Of a DNA stretch of 33,851 nt, positions 33,128 through 33,851 are shown in pieces. The first letter of the stretch is position 1, and each line of letters begins with the position of its first letter. The DNA lies in contig JADDPP010000322.1 in assembly GCA_016781845.1 (NCBI GenBank), positions 1-33,851 on the forward strand. Direction: 5' to 3'. The translations under genes were made by a program, and so were the position numbers. A model generated the notes under the pieces. It searched no databases, was not told the DNA's origin, and saw nothing but the letters and a program-made list of their open reading frames with translations. This DNA comes from Rubrobacter sp. (GTDB lineage Bacteria; Chloroflexota; Chloroflexia; Thermobaculales; Thermobaculaceae).

Positions 33128-33307
33128 CCCTCGGTAGGCGTTGTACCTCGTGGCATCGGCTCCCTCCCTGACTTGTCCTGCAATCGGCGCTATGTTACTC
33201 TACCGGCCTGAGTTGGTGACAGGGGTACCTCCGAAGGGCGCGCGTATACCTCACCCTACGGGCGATGCGTGCGTCACCTAGTGTTGGGGTGGGGAACCGG
33301 GGTTGGT

Positions 33308-33607
33308 ATGAGTGGTCCGGTGCGTACTGGGGTTGTCTCATTATCGTGTAGTGGCTGTGCCGGTGTGATCCTCCTCGCGCTCTTTGTGCCTGGGTTGAAT
33401 CTCATCGGCTGGACGCCGTTGCCTGTGCTCGCGGGTCCTATCGCGCTCCTTGGTGTATTGCAGGGTTTCGTCGCGCTGCTGTGGTCCGGTATGCGCGGTA
33501 TGGGCTTGCGGAGTGCGCAGTACGCGTTGGCGGGTACTGTAGTCGGTGCCCTATCCATGGCTTTGTTCCTCGCGCTATGGAATGGGTGGCTCGCTTGGCT
33601 GCGGTGA
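33308..33607 (+). CDS. Small membrane protein (99 aa), hypothetical
   Basis: Not recognised. The 99 residues hold three hydrophobic segments (GVILLALFVPGLNLIGW, LPVLAGPIALLGVLQGFVALLW, ALAGTVVGALSMALFLALW). The ATG at 33308 has GGGG nearby; the frame is open from 33269. It lies 24 bp upstream of the relaxase start, so it is probably a cargo or accessory gene of the mobilizable element. The 33128-33307 stretch before it shows no clear feature. Confidence 0.55.
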   Translation: MSGPVRTGVVSLSCSGCAGVILLALFVPGLNLIGWTPLPVLAGPIALLGVLQGFVALLWSGMRGMGLRSAQYALAGTVVGALSMALFLALWNGWLAWLR

Positions 33608-33631
33608 TCGTGGTTCCGTGGAGGTGATCCG

Positions 33632-33811
33632 GTGGCGATCTACCACCTCTCTGCACAGGTGATCGGCCGCTCCTCGGGTAGGAGTGCGGTGGCTGCTGCT
33701 GCATATCGTGCCGGCGAGGAGCTGCGCGATGAGCACACGGGGCTGACCCATGACTACTCCCGCCGCCATGACATCGACTCCTGGATACAGGCTCCTGAGG
33801 GAGCCCCCTAG
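33632..33811 (+). pseudogene. MobA/MobL relaxase, truncated N-terminus
   Basis: From GTG 33632 the frame reads MAIYHLSAQVIGRSSGRSA, then VAAAAYRAGEELRDEHTG, LTHDYSRRHDI and IQAPEGAP before TAG at 33809. This is the start of the MobA/MobL relaxase domain (about 59 of several hundred residues), which nicks plasmid or integrative-element DNA at oriT. The conserved continuation after APEGAP (W and onward) is missing, and the last 40 bases of the window look unrelated, which suggests truncation by insertion or recombination. The Shine-Dalgarno GGAGGTGATCC (33620-33630) is an almost perfect complement to 16S rRNA. Confidence 0.7.
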
Positions 33812-33851
33812 CGTGAAAATAGAGTTGGTTTATGCTGCGACTGGATCTAGC

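Overview
The window is a GC-rich (about 60-65% by eye), densely packed bacterial chromosome segment. Genes overlap by 1-13 bases in long runs, and only 11 of the 30 genes I call start with ATG; the rest use GTG or TTG. A class II (B12-dependent) ribonucleotide reductase with NrdR, a PyrR-controlled pyr operon with class 1B dihydroorotate dehydrogenase (PyrK/PyrD), a large L,D-transpeptidase with tandem peptidoglycan-binding modules, and palindromes of the form AGACGTTGnnnnCAACGTCT together suggest a Chloroflexota-like organism. That placement is inference from gene style, not a database result.

Layout. 1-340: end of an insertion sequence, then a sigma70-type promoter, a PyrR-binding loop and an attenuator. 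341-13411: pyrimidine operon pyrR-uraA-pyrB-pyrC-carA-carB-HAD phosphatase-pyrK-pyrD, then a 139-bp gap, a CaCA-type cation/proton antiporter and pyrE. Only pyrF is missing for de novo UMP synthesis; uraA and the distant udk (31024) provide uracil/uridine salvage. 13479-15563: a small helical protein on the minus strand and a GIY-YIG nuclease carrying what looks like a dead DnaQ-type exonuclease domain. 15817-18949 (minus): nrdR then nrdJ, with two NrdR boxes 31 bp apart and a perfect DnaA box between them. 19139-22943: a small helical protein, then the t6A tRNA-modification cluster tsaE-tsaB-rimI-tsaD and a membrane-protein gene broken by one stop codon. 23112-25706: L,D-transpeptidase. 26047-30785 (minus): sulfate assimilation operon cysH-cysC-sat-tauE/safE-yeiH. 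31024-31638: udk, whose stop codon is the exact insertion point of a decayed ISKra4-like element (31638-33127). 33308-33811: a small membrane protein and the truncated start of a MobA/MobL relaxase, i.e. remains of a mobilizable element.

Most of the window is ordinary core metabolism. I do not see a clear new multi-gene system. The points most worth a second look are regulatory or structural: the pyr leader where the terminator arm is also the ribosome binding site, the NrdR/DnaA control region, the dispersed palindrome that also lies inside pyrB, the pseudo-exonuclease/GIY-YIG fusion, and the IS ends that flank the 31-kb core block.
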